A DNA stretch of 64,000 nucleotides from Palaemon carinicauda. Taxonomy: Eukaryota; Arthropoda; Malacostraca; Decapoda; Palaemonidae. The translations under genes were made by a program, and so were the position numbers. Under the pieces are notes generated by a model that worked only from the letters and a program-made list of their open reading frames with translations, was not told where the DNA came from and did not search any database. The stretch spans positions 31,601,972 to 31,665,971 of the forward strand of contig NC_090766.1 of assembly GCF_036898095.1 (NCBI RefSeq). Reading direction: 5' to 3'. Positions 34,088 to 45,895 of the stretch are shown piece after piece (the stretch's first letter is position 1; each line of letters starts with the position of its first letter).

Positions 34088-34945
34088 GGAATGTATCGAT
34101 CATCTGATCTGGTACCGTACAGTCAAGTTTTATTCCATTATCAAATTATGAATGAATTCTGACAAGGAATGTACCGATCATCTGATCTGGTACCGTACCG
34201 TCAAGTTTCATTCCATTATCAAATTATGAATGAATTCTGACAAGGAATGTACCGATCATCTGATCTGGTACCGTACAGTCAAGTTTCATTCCATTATCAA
34301 ATTATGAATGAATTCTGACAAGGAATGTACCGATCATCTGATCTGGTACCGTACACTCAAGTTTCATTCCATTATCAAATTATGAATTAATTCTGACAAG
34401 GAATGTACCGATCATCTGATCTGGTACGGTACAGTCAAGTTTCATTCCATTTTCAAATTATGAATTAATTCTGACAAGGAATGTACCGATCATCTGATCT
34501 GGTACGGTACAGTCAAGTTTCATTCCATTATCAAATTATGAATTAATTCTGACAAGGAATGTACCGATCATCTGATCTGGTACCGTACCGTCAAGTTTCA
34601 TTCCATTATCAAATTATGAATGAATTCTGACAAGGAATGTACCGATCATCTGATCTGGTACCGTACCGTCAAGTTTCATTCCATTATCAAATTATGAATG
34701 TATTCTGACAAGGAATGTACCGATCATCTGATCTGGTACCGTACAGTCAAGTTTCATTCCATTATCAAATTATGAATTAATTCCGACAAGGAATGTACCG
34801 ATCATCTGATCTGGTACGGTACAGTCAAGTTTCATTCCATTATCAAATTATGAATTAATTCCGACAAGGAATGTACCGATCATCTGATCTGGTACTGTAC
34901 AGCCAAGTTTCATTCCATTATTAAATTATGAATCAATTCTGACAA
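34088..34945. repeat. 78-bp minisatellite, 11 copies
   Basis: GGAATGTACCGATCATCTGA recurs every 78 bp from 34088 to 34868. Units carry GGTACCGTAC(A/C)GTCAAG and the palindromic GATCATCTGATC-like block. Copies differ at a few positions (GGTACCGTACC, GGTACGGTACA), so they group into sub-variants. It lies in a host intron. Confidence 0.95.
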
Positions 34946-37689
34946 ATTTAGATCTAATAAGGAGTACCAAGAAGTATTTCTTTTGTATGGAGAATTACAT
35001 ATACTATGTGGTGATAGAGTTTGAACAAAAATATCCATGTTGAAATTACTGCTAAGAAATCCTTCTCTCGTATGTTTTTGGGTAATTTTCCAATTTCACA
35101 ATAATTTACGCCATAGTGAAGGATGACGATTTAATTTTTATAGGCAAATTTACAATTCATTTTCAAGGATTTCTCTGTCTAAATATTTTCTTTTTCGATG
35201 TAAAAGTACTGAATCAACCCGAATATTTGACAATATTTATGCCACCTTTAGATCTTAGATTAATCTTAAAACCGTTCTTGAAGTATGTACAGTATTAAAA
35301 ACTAATGTCAGAAAACCAACCAATTTATATCTTTTAAATGGCACCTGCAGTGATGATGTAGAATTAAGTCCCTCCATTTTTGGAATACTCTTCTCCTGTC
35401 TGAATGTCAGAAACTTCTGCAAATCTTAAAATGAATAAAGTGAGCTACTTGTATTTATTGTTGTTGAGGTTTTCACCAATCAGTCTTCCACTAAGTCCTT
35501 TCTAAATTCTTAAATGTTATTTTTCTTTTGTTTAATGAAATACTTCAATAATAAAATGACTTCAAGTAAAGTATAGTATAAAAGCTGCACAGAATAATAA
35601 GAAAAATGGATAGAAGAAATGACCATAAAAAAATAAAATCTGATATTGAAATGCTATCTCTATCTACTATTAACCAAATGAATAAAATGAATGAAGGCGT
35701 AAAACTTGACAAGCTAGTGATAGTACTGACTAATCTCGTGTGTTTCAAAACTACCAAATACAGACTACTGTGCAAAGTACTATGTCTTCCATACATTATA
35801 AAAGTAGGTGTTAAGTTAAGGATACTTTTAAGTTACTGGAGCCAGTTAATAGTAACTAGAAGTATCAATTCGCTGCTTGTGAAAAATGAAGTTTCTGAAG
35901 TGTAGAGAAGTAAAAGCATTTTATGGCAGGACAGATATCAAATCGCAACATTATATAATGGAAGCGGTTAGTCTTGAAATGAAATAAAAACACTTAAAAA
36001 TATGATGTAGAATAATGGTTTGTAATACAGAGGGGTGTAGGTATAAAATGCATAAAATTAAAATGCAATTATATATATATGTTCTCTCAACTCCTTCATA
36101 TATAAACTGCCTTGAAAGTACATAAAATTATAACAAATATTATTTCAAGACGCCCAGCTCAACAATATCGTAAGACTGAAATAACAGTTACATAGAAAAA
36201 TTTGAAATATGTAAAAATAGTATTGATGATATTAATTCCTCCATTTGGACAAAAAATCTTGCAGATAGCAAACAGAATCCCCAATAGTTTGAATGAAATT
36301 TAAGGAGCTCTTAAAAGCAGAGTTTCCACAAAAGAGATTTTTTGCTTTAACAAGATAAAAACCTAAAAAACAGCAAATTTCAAAAGTATTTTATATTTTT
36401 CAAAGCTTTAAAAACACGAGTTCTTTAAAATATGTCCTCAACAGAGCTGAAACTGTCGACAAAATCAGTAACGAGGGAATTAATAACAGGTGGTGAGTGC
36501 AAGCATCGTGTCAAGTCTTCACTTTTGACCTTCAAAGTTTAGGGGGTCAATTTCATTAATTTCTCCAGCATCCCATTAATTTTCTTGATCATCATCACCA
36601 TCATCTACGCCTATTGACACAAAGGGCCTTGGTTAGTTTTCGCCAGTCATCTATATCTTGAGCTTTTAAATCAATACTAATTCTGAAATTTATTTGCCAT
36701 AAATCCCACTTCTCACTGCTCTGAAGTCATGAAGTTTGAGCTTTGGCTATTTTACTCGATTCAAAGTAATTTTTCAAAGGGATGACCAAGTTAGTGTTGG
36801 AGATTTGGAGATATTACTGTATTAGGCCTTTCATCTTGTACCTCAGGTTCATCAAATATAAATCAAATTCCCCCTCAAACTATTGTGGCTTATTGCCAGC
36901 TAGCCCTATTATACCATCACAGTATTCCATCAAGTGCAAAATGTTAAGTGTGTTTATTTGAACTGCCTTCAAGATAGTTATTTCAACTGTAACAACTATT
37001 TTACTTAGCTGATGGATAACCAATATATTCTATGGTTAGTTTGATAGCCTCCAACTACTAAGATAAAGGGGATCTACAAACACTTGAAATTTGAACATCC
37101 CCAACTCCAGTGACTTTCCACATTAGAAGATTTTGCCATGTAAAATGCTGTTTGTCCCTTCGTATGAACAAATAAATTTTCAAAACACATGAAAAATAGT
37201 TTAAAAAACCACTACACTAAATAGCAGAACAAATTAGCTCTTCCTAAAATCTACATGATCAGGAAATGAAAAGGAAACATTTTTTCCAAATGGTAACAAC
37301 TCAAGAACACTCAACAGTTCACAAGTAGTCTAACCATATTAAAGACAATCATTCTATTCGTAGAGAGTAAAAAGAGGACCTTTGGAAAAACGAGATGATG
37401 TAGTGGTATATAAAGAAATATTCCAGTATCACTCTAGCATAAAGTGAAATGTTTTGTCTATTTCCTTAATAAGGATAAAAAATCAAACACTCCTTTTGGG
37501 AGTTTTTAAAGTTCAACAGAAGCGAAAATGTAAAGGGACTTGTCAACATAACTCTCAGAAAAATAGTAACACTTATACAGTAGCTTGTTTAGAGAGTGAA
37601 AGCCACGCAATATATATACAGTACTCAATATATGGTAGTCATCGAGGAGATGAGGAAAAGGCTTTGTAAATAAACAGGATATAAACAAG
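34946..37689. other. Intron with one LINE 3' scrap
   Basis: AT-rich intron. The only recognised piece is at 36590-36680 (separate entry). No exon with both splice sites and a plausible frame was found by eye. Confidence 0.4.
36590..36680 (-). mobile_element. Relic of a retrotransposon ORF 3' end
   Basis: The minus strand encodes IDLKAQDIDDWRKLTKALC followed by VNRRR and a stop, then an ATG/ATC-rich microsatellite. This matches a peptide I recall from the C-terminus of LINE-type reverse transcriptases common in arthropods. Only about 25 codons remain. Confidence 0.5.
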
Positions 37690-37900
37690 AAATAACAAAT
37701 TCGTAGATAATTTGTATTTTTCCTAACTATACAAACCTTAGCTATTTACATGGGGTAATTACTTCGGCGTAGCTGAATGACGAGCCATAAAGTTTTAACG
37801 AGGGTTTCCTACCCCACCGCTAGTTAGCGGGGGAGGTAGGGAGGGGTAGCTAGCTACCCCTCCCCCCTCACACACAACGGTGAATAGCTCACTTTACTTA
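37690..37900. repeat. DIRS C left ITR with perfect 26-bp palindrome
   Basis: Inverted match to 45703-45895. The palindrome GGGAGGGGTAGCT plus its reverse complement is at 37839-37864. The outer edge reads AATAACAAATTCG where the ICR implies TGAC, a point change. Confidence 0.88.
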
Positions 37901-37943
37901 AAGGTAGGACTTATCTTGGGGGACAGGGTTGGCGGGCACATAA

Positions 37944-38046
37944 CTGTAAATAGCTAAGGTTTGTATAGTTAGGAAAAATACAAATTACCTACGAATTTGT
38001 CATTTGTTCCGTAACTGAAATACAAACCACGCTATTTACATGGGGT
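37944..38046. repeat. DIRS C internal complementary region
   Basis: The left half mirrors the left ITR edge. The right half, from GTTCCGTAACTGAAATACAA, equals the right ITR edge read inward. Confidence 0.88.
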
Positions 38047-38523
38047 GACTTAACCCTTAGGAATGGAGGTAAGTCCCCTGCCATACTGGCTTTGGCTTGC
38101 CCGGGGGCTCCGAACCCAAGTTTATTAAAAGAACTCAAGGGTTGAGGGGCCCCTGCTCCTCGCAGGCAGTTGTGAGACTGCTGCGGCCTACGTAAGTTGT
38201 GTGTGAAGGTGAGCAGTGACTCGTCCTAGGAAGTTGACCTGGAGTTCTTCAGATGGAAATCTAGGCTAGGACTATCCCAATACCACCTCGTCAGGGTATG
38301 GGGACATGACAGTATTACAACTTAATACTAGGAACACAAGGGAGCATGGTTTACCTGCAGAGGTTTGAGGTCAGCTGTGCAAAGGACCCAGGATGCTGTT
38401 TCTCTCCAAGGGAGGAGAGGATGAAGAAAGAAAAGGGCCAGACAGATCTTTTCATTCACACAGACTAAAACCGGGTAACAATGCCCTCAACCTTCTGCTA
38501 CCTGTCCAATAAGGAGCCTGAGG

Positions 38524-39560
38524 TTAGACCAGCTGTTGTGCAGCCACCACAGGGCCGATAGAGGACATATCGAGCCTTCTGTGTGTCACGTCTTGCAGGT
38601 AGTGGGCCGCGAAGGTGGTCTGACGCTTCCACACCCCAGCTTGCAGGACCTGCGTCACCGAAAAGTTCTTCTTGAAGGCCAGGGACGTAGCCACACCCCT
38701 GACGTCATGCGCCCTAGGGCTACGTGACGGAGGAGGGTCAGGATTCAAGGCCAGGTAGATTATCTTACGAATCCAGGCTGAGATGGTATTCCTGGTGACC
38801 CTCCTCTTCGTTTCCCCGGTATTCACGAACAAAGCTCGCACCTGGGGGCGGACTGCAGCTATTCTTTTAAGATACAACCTCAGACTCCTGACTGGGCACA
38901 GTAGGAGATGGTCTGGGTCATCTGTTACATAACGGAGACTCGAAACCTGGAATGAGTCAAACCTTGGGTCCGGCACTCCTGGGTTCTGAGTCTTGGCAAC
39001 AAACTCAGGGACGAACCTGAACGTTACCTCCCCCATCCCCTTGAATGGGCGACGTCGTAAGAGAGACCATGAAGTTCGCTGACTTGCTTGGCCGAGGTCA
39101 AAGCTAGCAGGAACACCGTCTTCCAGGTAAGGTGGCGATCAGAAGCCTAGCGTAGTGATTCGTAGGGAGGTCTCTTAAGAGACCTGAGAACTCGAACCAC
39201 GTTCCAAGGAGGAGGTCTCACTTCCGACTGAGGGCAGGTAAGCTTGTAACTCCGTATGAGAAGAGACAGTTCCAGCGAGGAGGAAATGTCCATTCCTTTG
39301 AGCCTGAAGGCAAGACTTAAGGCTGAGCGATAGCCTTTCACTGCCGAGACTGAAAGGAGCATTTCTTCCCGCAGATAAACGAGGAACTCCGCTATTGGTG
39401 GTAAAGTGGCATCGAGGGGAGAGATACCCCTTCCACGGCACCAACCACAGAAAACTCGCCACTTCGCCTGGTAGACTCCTGCGGATGACTTGCGCAGGTG
39501 GCCAGACATCCTTTCCGCAACCTGTTGCGAAAATCCTCTCTCTGTGAGGAGATGCTGGAT
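38524..39560 (-). pseudogene. Tyrosine recombinase of DIRS C, catalytic Arg lost
   Basis: The N-terminal part (SRLETIQHLLTERGFSQQVA, KSSAGVYQAKWRVFCGWC) is in the frame ending at 39147. The catalytic part is at 39036-38524 with AHDVRG and FAAHYLQDV (His, Arg, His, Tyr kept). Between them is a stop (YESLR then TAG) and a frame change at GWGEVTF. The first catalytic Arg, present as SAKRVSEL in A, reads SAKQVSEL here (about 39090). It is dead on several counts. Confidence 0.8.
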
Positions 39561-39814
39561 AGTCTCCAGGCGTGAAGCCGAAGCGAAGCTACGGCTTTGT
39601 GGTAGATGTTGGAGTGTGGTTGTTTGAGTAGCTCGCCACGTGGAGATAGCTCCCTCGGGATCTCCGTGAGGAACTGCAGAAGGTCCGGGAACCACTCTGC
39701 ATGATGCCATAGCGGAGCTATCAGGGTCATCGAGAGATTGACCGATGTTCTGGTCTTGTTGAGTACCCTCCTCATCAGACAGAACGGGGGAAAAGCGTAC
39801 ACATCGACGTTGTC

Positions 39815-41427
39815 CTACCATTGTTGGAAGGCATCTTGCCAGAGAGCCCTGGGGTCTGGGACTGGGGAGCAGTACAGCGGGAGCTTCGTGTTCAGCGCCG
39901 TAGCGAACAGATCCACTGTCGGGGAACCCCATAAAGTCAGTACTTTGTTGGCTATCTGAGGATCCAAAGACCACTCAGTACTCACTATCTGCATCGCTCT
40001 GCTCAGACTGTCGGCGAGCACATTCCTCTTGTCTGGAATGAAGCGAGCCCCTAGTGAAATCGAGTGGACTTCGGACCATCTCAGGATCTCTACTGCAAGA
40101 TGGGATAGCTGTTCCGAAAAGGTACCTCCCTGCTTGTTGATATAAGCCACGACCGTGGTGTTGTCGCTCGTCACCACCACCGAGTGGCCCGCCAGGACTT
40201 GGTGGAACTTCTGAAGAGCCAGGAATACAGCCTTCATTTCTAGCAGGTTTATGTGAAGGTACTTTTCTGATTCTGACCACAGGCCTGAGGTCCTGTGGTT
40301 CAGGACGTGATGCGTCCGAAAATAGCATCAAATCCGGGGAAGAGACGAGAAGATCCACTCCCTTTCGTAGGTTCTCGTTTGCCACCCACCAACTGAGGTC
40401 CGCTCGTTCTCCAGATCCCATGGGGATCGGGATTTCCGGAGAGTCGAGTCCTTGACTCCACCGAGACTTGAGTCGCCACTGAAGGGATCTCATCCTGAGG
40501 CGGCTGTTGGGAACGAGACGGGTCAGAGAGGAGAGGTGACCGAGGAGACGAAGCCACGATTGGGCTGGGAGTTCCTCTCGAATGAAGAAAGGTTTCGCAA
40601 CCTTCCTCAGCTTTGCTATCCTTTCGTCTGATGGGAAGGCTTTGTGGAGATTGGTGTCTATGACCATGCCTAGATATACCAGTTTCTGAGAGGGCTACAG
40701 AGAGGACTTCTCGAGATTTACCACGATCCCCAGATCTTGGCAAACTTCAAGGAGCCTGTCTCGGTGGCGAAGAAGGGTCACCTCCGAGTCTGCCAGGATC
40801 AGCCAGTCATCCAGATAACAAAGGAGACGGATGCCAATCCTGTGAGCCCATGAAGAGATGATGGTGAAGACTCGGGTGAACACCTGAGGAGCTGTGGAGA
40901 GACCAAAACACAGCACCTTGAACTGGTAGATCTTGTTGTCTAGGCAAAATATCAGGTACTTCCTTGAAGACGAATGGATTGGGATCTGGAAGTACGCGTC
41001 CTTCAGGTCCAGTGTGTACATAAAGTCTCGCGGTCTCACTGCATGCCTGACCGTGTCTGCCGTCTCCATGCTGAACGGAGTCTGCTTGACAAACCCGTTC
41101 AGGGTCAAAAGGTCGATGACTGGTCTCCAGCCTCCAGACGCCTTTCTCACAAGAAAGAGTCGACTGTAGAAGCCTGGGGAGCCGTCTACGACCTCCTGGA
41201 GAGCGTCCTTCTCCAGCATGGTCTGGACTTCGGCCCGGAGGGCCTGCCCTTTTGCCGATCCCATGGCAAAAGAGCTCAACGACACTGGGTTCGCTGTCAG
41301 GGGAGGTACAGAGGCTGTGAACGGGACACGATACCCTAGAGAGATCACGGAGATCGTCCAGGCATCCGCCCCGAGTTGCTGCCACCTTGTCGCGCAACTC
41401 TGAAGGCATCCCCCCACTGGTGGACAT
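39815..41427 (-). pseudogene. Reverse transcriptase and RNase H of DIRS C
   Basis: RT starts at an ATG at 41417 (MGGCLQSC), exactly as far after the gag stop (41446) as in A. It shows GGWRPVIDLLTLNGFV, LDLKDAYFQIPIHSSS, CFGLSTAPQVFTRVF and CYLDDWLILAD. A stop follows NLEKSSL, then the same frame resumes (40667 downward) to LMLFSDAS. There a small deletion relative to A shifts the frame. RNase H continues as VVVTSDNTTVVAYINKQGG in the 40237-39815 frame. Confidence 0.82.
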
Positions 41428-41445
41428 GCAGCGGGATTGCCAACC

Positions 41446-44400
41446 CTAGCGCTTCTGGCCTCGGCTGGTACCTCTAGGGTTTTTGCCTCCCCTGGAGGAC
41501 TTCTTGCCCCTCATGCTCTTGGCAGGAAAGGGCTTAGACACCTTGGGCTTCACTGCGGTGGTCGTCTTCTTTGTGTCCTTAGCAGGACGGGGCTGCTGGA
41601 TTGCTGGAGGCTTGTAGGGCCTCGATGTCAGGGCCCTATGGATGAGGGAATCCTGCTTGGATTTCCTCCACCTCTCGGCAGTGAGCTCCACGTCTTTAGG
41701 CTCAAACAGGCTCTTACCAAGAACGGAAGAGTGTCTGAGCCTGCTAGACTCTGCACTGGGTACCTTATGATGGAACCTCTCGGCCACAGCGTCCCGACGC
41801 TTGAGGATCGCGTTGGCCCACAAGCTCGAGACTTGGTGGGACAGAAACTCAATGGTCCGTGTGCCCGAGAGAAGAAAGGTTTCCAGCGCTTTCCTGGTGC
41901 TTTCTTTGAAGAGGTCCTCGAACCACACCACGATGCCCAGAGACCCCAGCCAGATGTCGAGCCATGAAGTCACCTGCATGGCGCACTTGATGACCTTCTC
42001 CTGGCTCAGGATCTAAGTGGCTGAGAAGGACACGTGCCGGTTGGAGAGTCTCTCAAGAGGGACTCCCCCTGTGAGTTCTTCCACGGAGTGATGCAAGGGA
42101 AGACTCAGAGAAGACTCCTCGAGGAGATCGAAGTACCTCCTCCGATGGACTCGAGGAGGAGGGAGGAGCTTATTACCGGCACTCGATCTGCTGGAGGAGG
42201 CAAGCTCAGCGAGCTGGCACTCGACCTTGTCCCTGGCACTCTTCATCCCTTGGGACCAGGGCAAAGCTGCACTTCCCCTAGAGGGTTTCTGAGTGCCGTA
42301 GACATGATCCAGGACCGTGTCCTTCCCTTCACGAGGTGGGACCTCAGGGTCTGGGATCCGATTAAGGTTCCTCATGAGGATCAGGACTTGCCCGAACGCG
42401 TGTTCTGACTCCTGGTGCACTCCTCCTGAAGGACTTGCAGCGAAGTCTCCCGTCCCCAGTCGCTCTTCCTGGGGGGACACGTGGACATCCTCGGCGGCTC
42501 TAGACGGTTCCTGCCTGATCCTAGCTGACGATTTGGGAATCGTCTTAAGAGTCCTTAGGCTCCCTCCTGGGCGGGATGTAGGACTCGAGAAGCGAAGGAG
42601 GCAGGTCCTTCTCCACCTCTGGACGAGAAGACCTCTCGGGAAGAGGAGAAACCTCCCCAATTGGTACGATGGGGGAGTATTCCTGCTCGTCCGACTCTCC
42701 TGAGGAGGGGTAATCCTCCTCCGCAGGGGAGGGCGAGAAGGTCTGAGGGGGAGTAGGAGCCTTGCGTAAGGATCTGCGCGGGGACAGAATAGGCCTCGGA
42801 GGAGGAAGAGACTCCTCTCTTCTTCTTTAGGGGGGAGGAAGCTGCCGCTGGTTCGTGACCCGAATCAGGGAGGGCTGGCTTAATCGCCTGCACAAAAGCT
42901 CTGACTAGGGTGCCGAACCAGGGCTGCTGTCTGACAGTCACGCTGTCGGACACTCCCTCTGGAAGGAAAGGGATCGAGGGATCCCTAGGAGGAGTCGACA
43001 AACGAGGGTTCGCCTGCAGGGCTGAAAGAGAAGAAGAATCCCTAGACCTGTCCGGGGAGCAGCCCCCCCTCTGGCGAGCGCGCTGGTCTGCGCTTGCGGG
43101 GAGGGGAGCGCGACGAGGAAGGGTCCGCCTGGCGGCGATCGCGCTGGAGCTCATGCATCGGGCCCTGGTCAGGGTCGCGCGTGGATGGAGGGCGCGATAC
43201 TGGAAACTCGCGCACACCCGCGTGGGCGGTGGCGGGCGCGAGGGCGCGATGGCGCAATGGCGCGCAGGTGGGTGTTCAGGAGCGATGGCGCGGGGGCGCG
43301 CAGCAGCTGGAGCAAGAACATGGCCGCGAGAGCGCGTAGGCGATGGCGTAGGCGTGCGGCGATCAGGAGCTGGAGCAGGAGGAGGCCGAACGTCCGGGCG
43401 CGCAGCGACCTGGCGCGGCCCGAAGGGCGCGAGATAACGGGGGCGCCTGAGCGCGTGTCCGGAAGAACTGGCTGAGGGCGCGTTAGCGCTGGAGCAGGGT
43501 CGCGAGCGACCTGGGGGCGAGAAGGTTGGCGCTGATCCGATAAGACCGGCACACTCGCCTGTGGGCGCGATGGTCGCCCTGGCGATCGTGGGCGTGCATG
43601 GCACGCATCAGGATGCGGTCGCACCGGAGTGCGCTGCTGCGGAGGCCGCGTGAGGGCGCCCTGGAGTTCGTTGGGCAACATTAGTTGTCTTAAATACAGA
43701 AACGGGGCGCGTAGCAGGAACAGGGCGCGATACTAGAGCGTCGTGCACGATCGTATCAGTAGCAAGCTCGTGCGGTCTAGAGGGAGAGCCCAGAGGCAGC
43801 CGTGAGCGCCCGTGCGCTAACTTGGGAGCCTCTTGGGCGACGCGATGAGCTGTAGCGACGTGTGGTCGCGTTGGTGAGAGCGTGGGCGATGGTACTGGAA
43901 CTGCGCGCGGACGCGTATCGCGCATCTCCCTAAGTGGGCGCGTTGGTGTGCGCGTGAGTGCTGGTTCTGGAACCGCGCGTGGGCGCGTGTCGTGCTTTTC
44001 CCCCGAAGGCCGCAACGAGCCCGCAGGAACCTGTGGACGCCTGTGTGCCAACTCAGGAACCTCCTGGACCGCGCGCGATGAAACAGGAACTGGGGGGCGG
44101 AACTGGGGGGGCGCCGAGGCGCTGGAGGGCGCGTGGGCCCAGGTGGCCGCTGGGGCACCGGTGGACACGTACGCGCCATATCAGGAACTGGCCGCGTGGG
44201 CGCAGGTGAGCGGGGTGGCGCTATATCAGGAGCAAGGCGCGTATGAGCAGTTGGGCGCTTGCGCGCTATTTCAGGAACTGCTGGAGGGCGATGGGGCGCC
44301 GAAGGACGTGGGCGCACAGGGGGACCCTGGCGCGTAACAGGAACAGGGGCGCGAACGCCTAAGGGTGAGTGCCGAGGCGCTATGTCAGGATCAGCAGGAA

Positions 44401-45585
44401 CACCGGCAGGCGGGCGCGCAGGCGGGCGCGCAGGCGGTGCCTGGCGCTTAGGGGTGAGAGGCGCAGTTTCACACACATGACCCTTCAGCCCCGAAGGGCC
44501 TGAAGACTGCACAGAGGCAGTATCAGGTGGTGCGTGAAGCGCATCAGGAGCTTTAGACGTAGATGGTCTGGGCGACAGGTTACAATGTCCCGAAGGACGA
44601 CCATCCTCCAAAGGGAATCGCGAACGATCCCCAGAGAGGTCTAGGTTGGTAGCTGGCAGGACAGGAGAACGGCGAGTCGTCACCTCCGCAGAGGAATGTG
44701 GTGACGACGAGCCGAAGAGGCGCCTCTTAACCCTTTTGAAGGGGGAAGGAAGGCATCTACGGCGAAGGGGAGGGCGAGCCTTCCACCTTATATGCCCACG
44801 AGGGGCCGTGGGATCAGCAGGCTGACCATCGATGGGCCTCCGAAGAGGAGTCTCTGTAAGTGAACTCCCCCGAGAGGAAGTATCACCGGCAGGAGAGACC
44901 GTGGGAATAAGCTCCTCCCTCGAAGGATGTTCACAGGGGGAGTCAGAACCTTTCGCTACCCCAGCCAAAGGAACGGGCGTTTGGCTAGACCCACGGAATG
45001 TTTCCGTCACAACAACGTCAGCCACAGACAGAGGATCTATCTCCACTGAAGTTGGCGATTGTTTGACGGCCGCACCCAGTTTGATCATGTCAAACGGAGC
45101 TTCCTTGGAGGGCGAACCCTGCAGCCCCAAGGAAGCCCCAAGGAAGCCCAAAGCTGAAAAAGATCATTATAAGACACAACTCCATCCTCCGGGGGGGGGC
45201 AGCCGCCTCGCTATGGGAGGCAACGACCTGTCCTTCACCTCGGGATCGGTTAACAAACATTACGGTCTACGCTACCACTAGCTGGCCTCTCGGAAGAGGC
45301 CGCTCGAGTGGGAGCTTCGGAGGAGGAAAGGGCGGCGGAAGAAGAAGACCTGGGATTTTCTCTCTTCCAAGAAGCCTCCGAAGGAGAAAGATCCCTTTTA
45401 GCCTTCTTACGTCGCCAGGCAAACCTCTCCCACTGGGAGGTAGACCACTCCCTACGCTCAATACACACGTTAGACCTATCACACCATTGGCCCCTACACA
45501 GAGGGCATAAGGAGTGAGGATCCGTGTCCACGGCCGACATAAAGGTACCACAAGGGCGGCCGGGAAGTCCAGGGCACGTACGCAT
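41446..45585 (-). pseudogene. Gag-like ORF1 of DIRS C
   Basis: It starts at the ATG at 45585: MRTCPGLPGRPCGTFMS, then DPHSLCPLCRGQWC and a W-x4-W segment. A Ser/Pro/Arg-rich central region (45151-42660) is GC-rich and repetitive like that of A. The C-terminal domain (41979-41446) has WLDIWLGSLGIVVW, LLSGTRTIEFLSHQV and LKRRDAV, with a tail ending SRGQKR. An in-frame TAG at about 42015 (FSAT then stop; A has Glu) and several frame shifts in the central part break it. Confidence 0.65.
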
Positions 45586-45702
45586 GATGAGTAATAGAGG
45601 CCAACTTCACACACACACTGAAAAGAGAAAGCAAACAAAATTATGGCAGTCAACAAAGAGGAGAGCGCTGACAGGTCTGTCGTCTCTCCGAGCCAAAAGT
45701 AA

Positions 45703-45895
45703 AGTGAGCTATTCACCAGTGTGTGTGAGGGGGGAGGGGTAGCTAGCTACCCCTCCCTACCCCCTAACACCCCCCCCCCCTAACTAGCGGTGGGGTAGGA
45801 AACCCTTGTTAAAACTTTATGGCTCGTCATTCAGTTACGCCGAAGTAATTATCCCATGTAAATAGTGTGGTTTGTATTTCAGTTACGGAACAAAC
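45703..45895. repeat. DIRS C right ITR
   Basis: Inverted counterpart of 37690-37900, with the perfect 26-bp palindrome at 45732-45757 and the edge CAGTTACGGAACAAA. Confidence 0.88.

Larger units (their letters stand above)
37690..45895 (-). mobile_element. DIRS-type retrotransposon C, same family as A and E
   Basis: The element is about 8.2 kb with ITRs, an ICR and the gag-RT-RNase H-YR order, colinear with A. Lesions are more numerous than in A: a stop and frameshift in YR, a lost catalytic Arg, a deletion of about 16 bp in RNase H near 40310, and stops and shifts in gag. It lies in the same 26.7-kb host intron as element D. Confidence 0.9.

Noticed and set aside
34088..34945. CRISPR-like array
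   Set aside because: Units are contiguous 78-bp repeats without unique spacers, in a eukaryotic intron.
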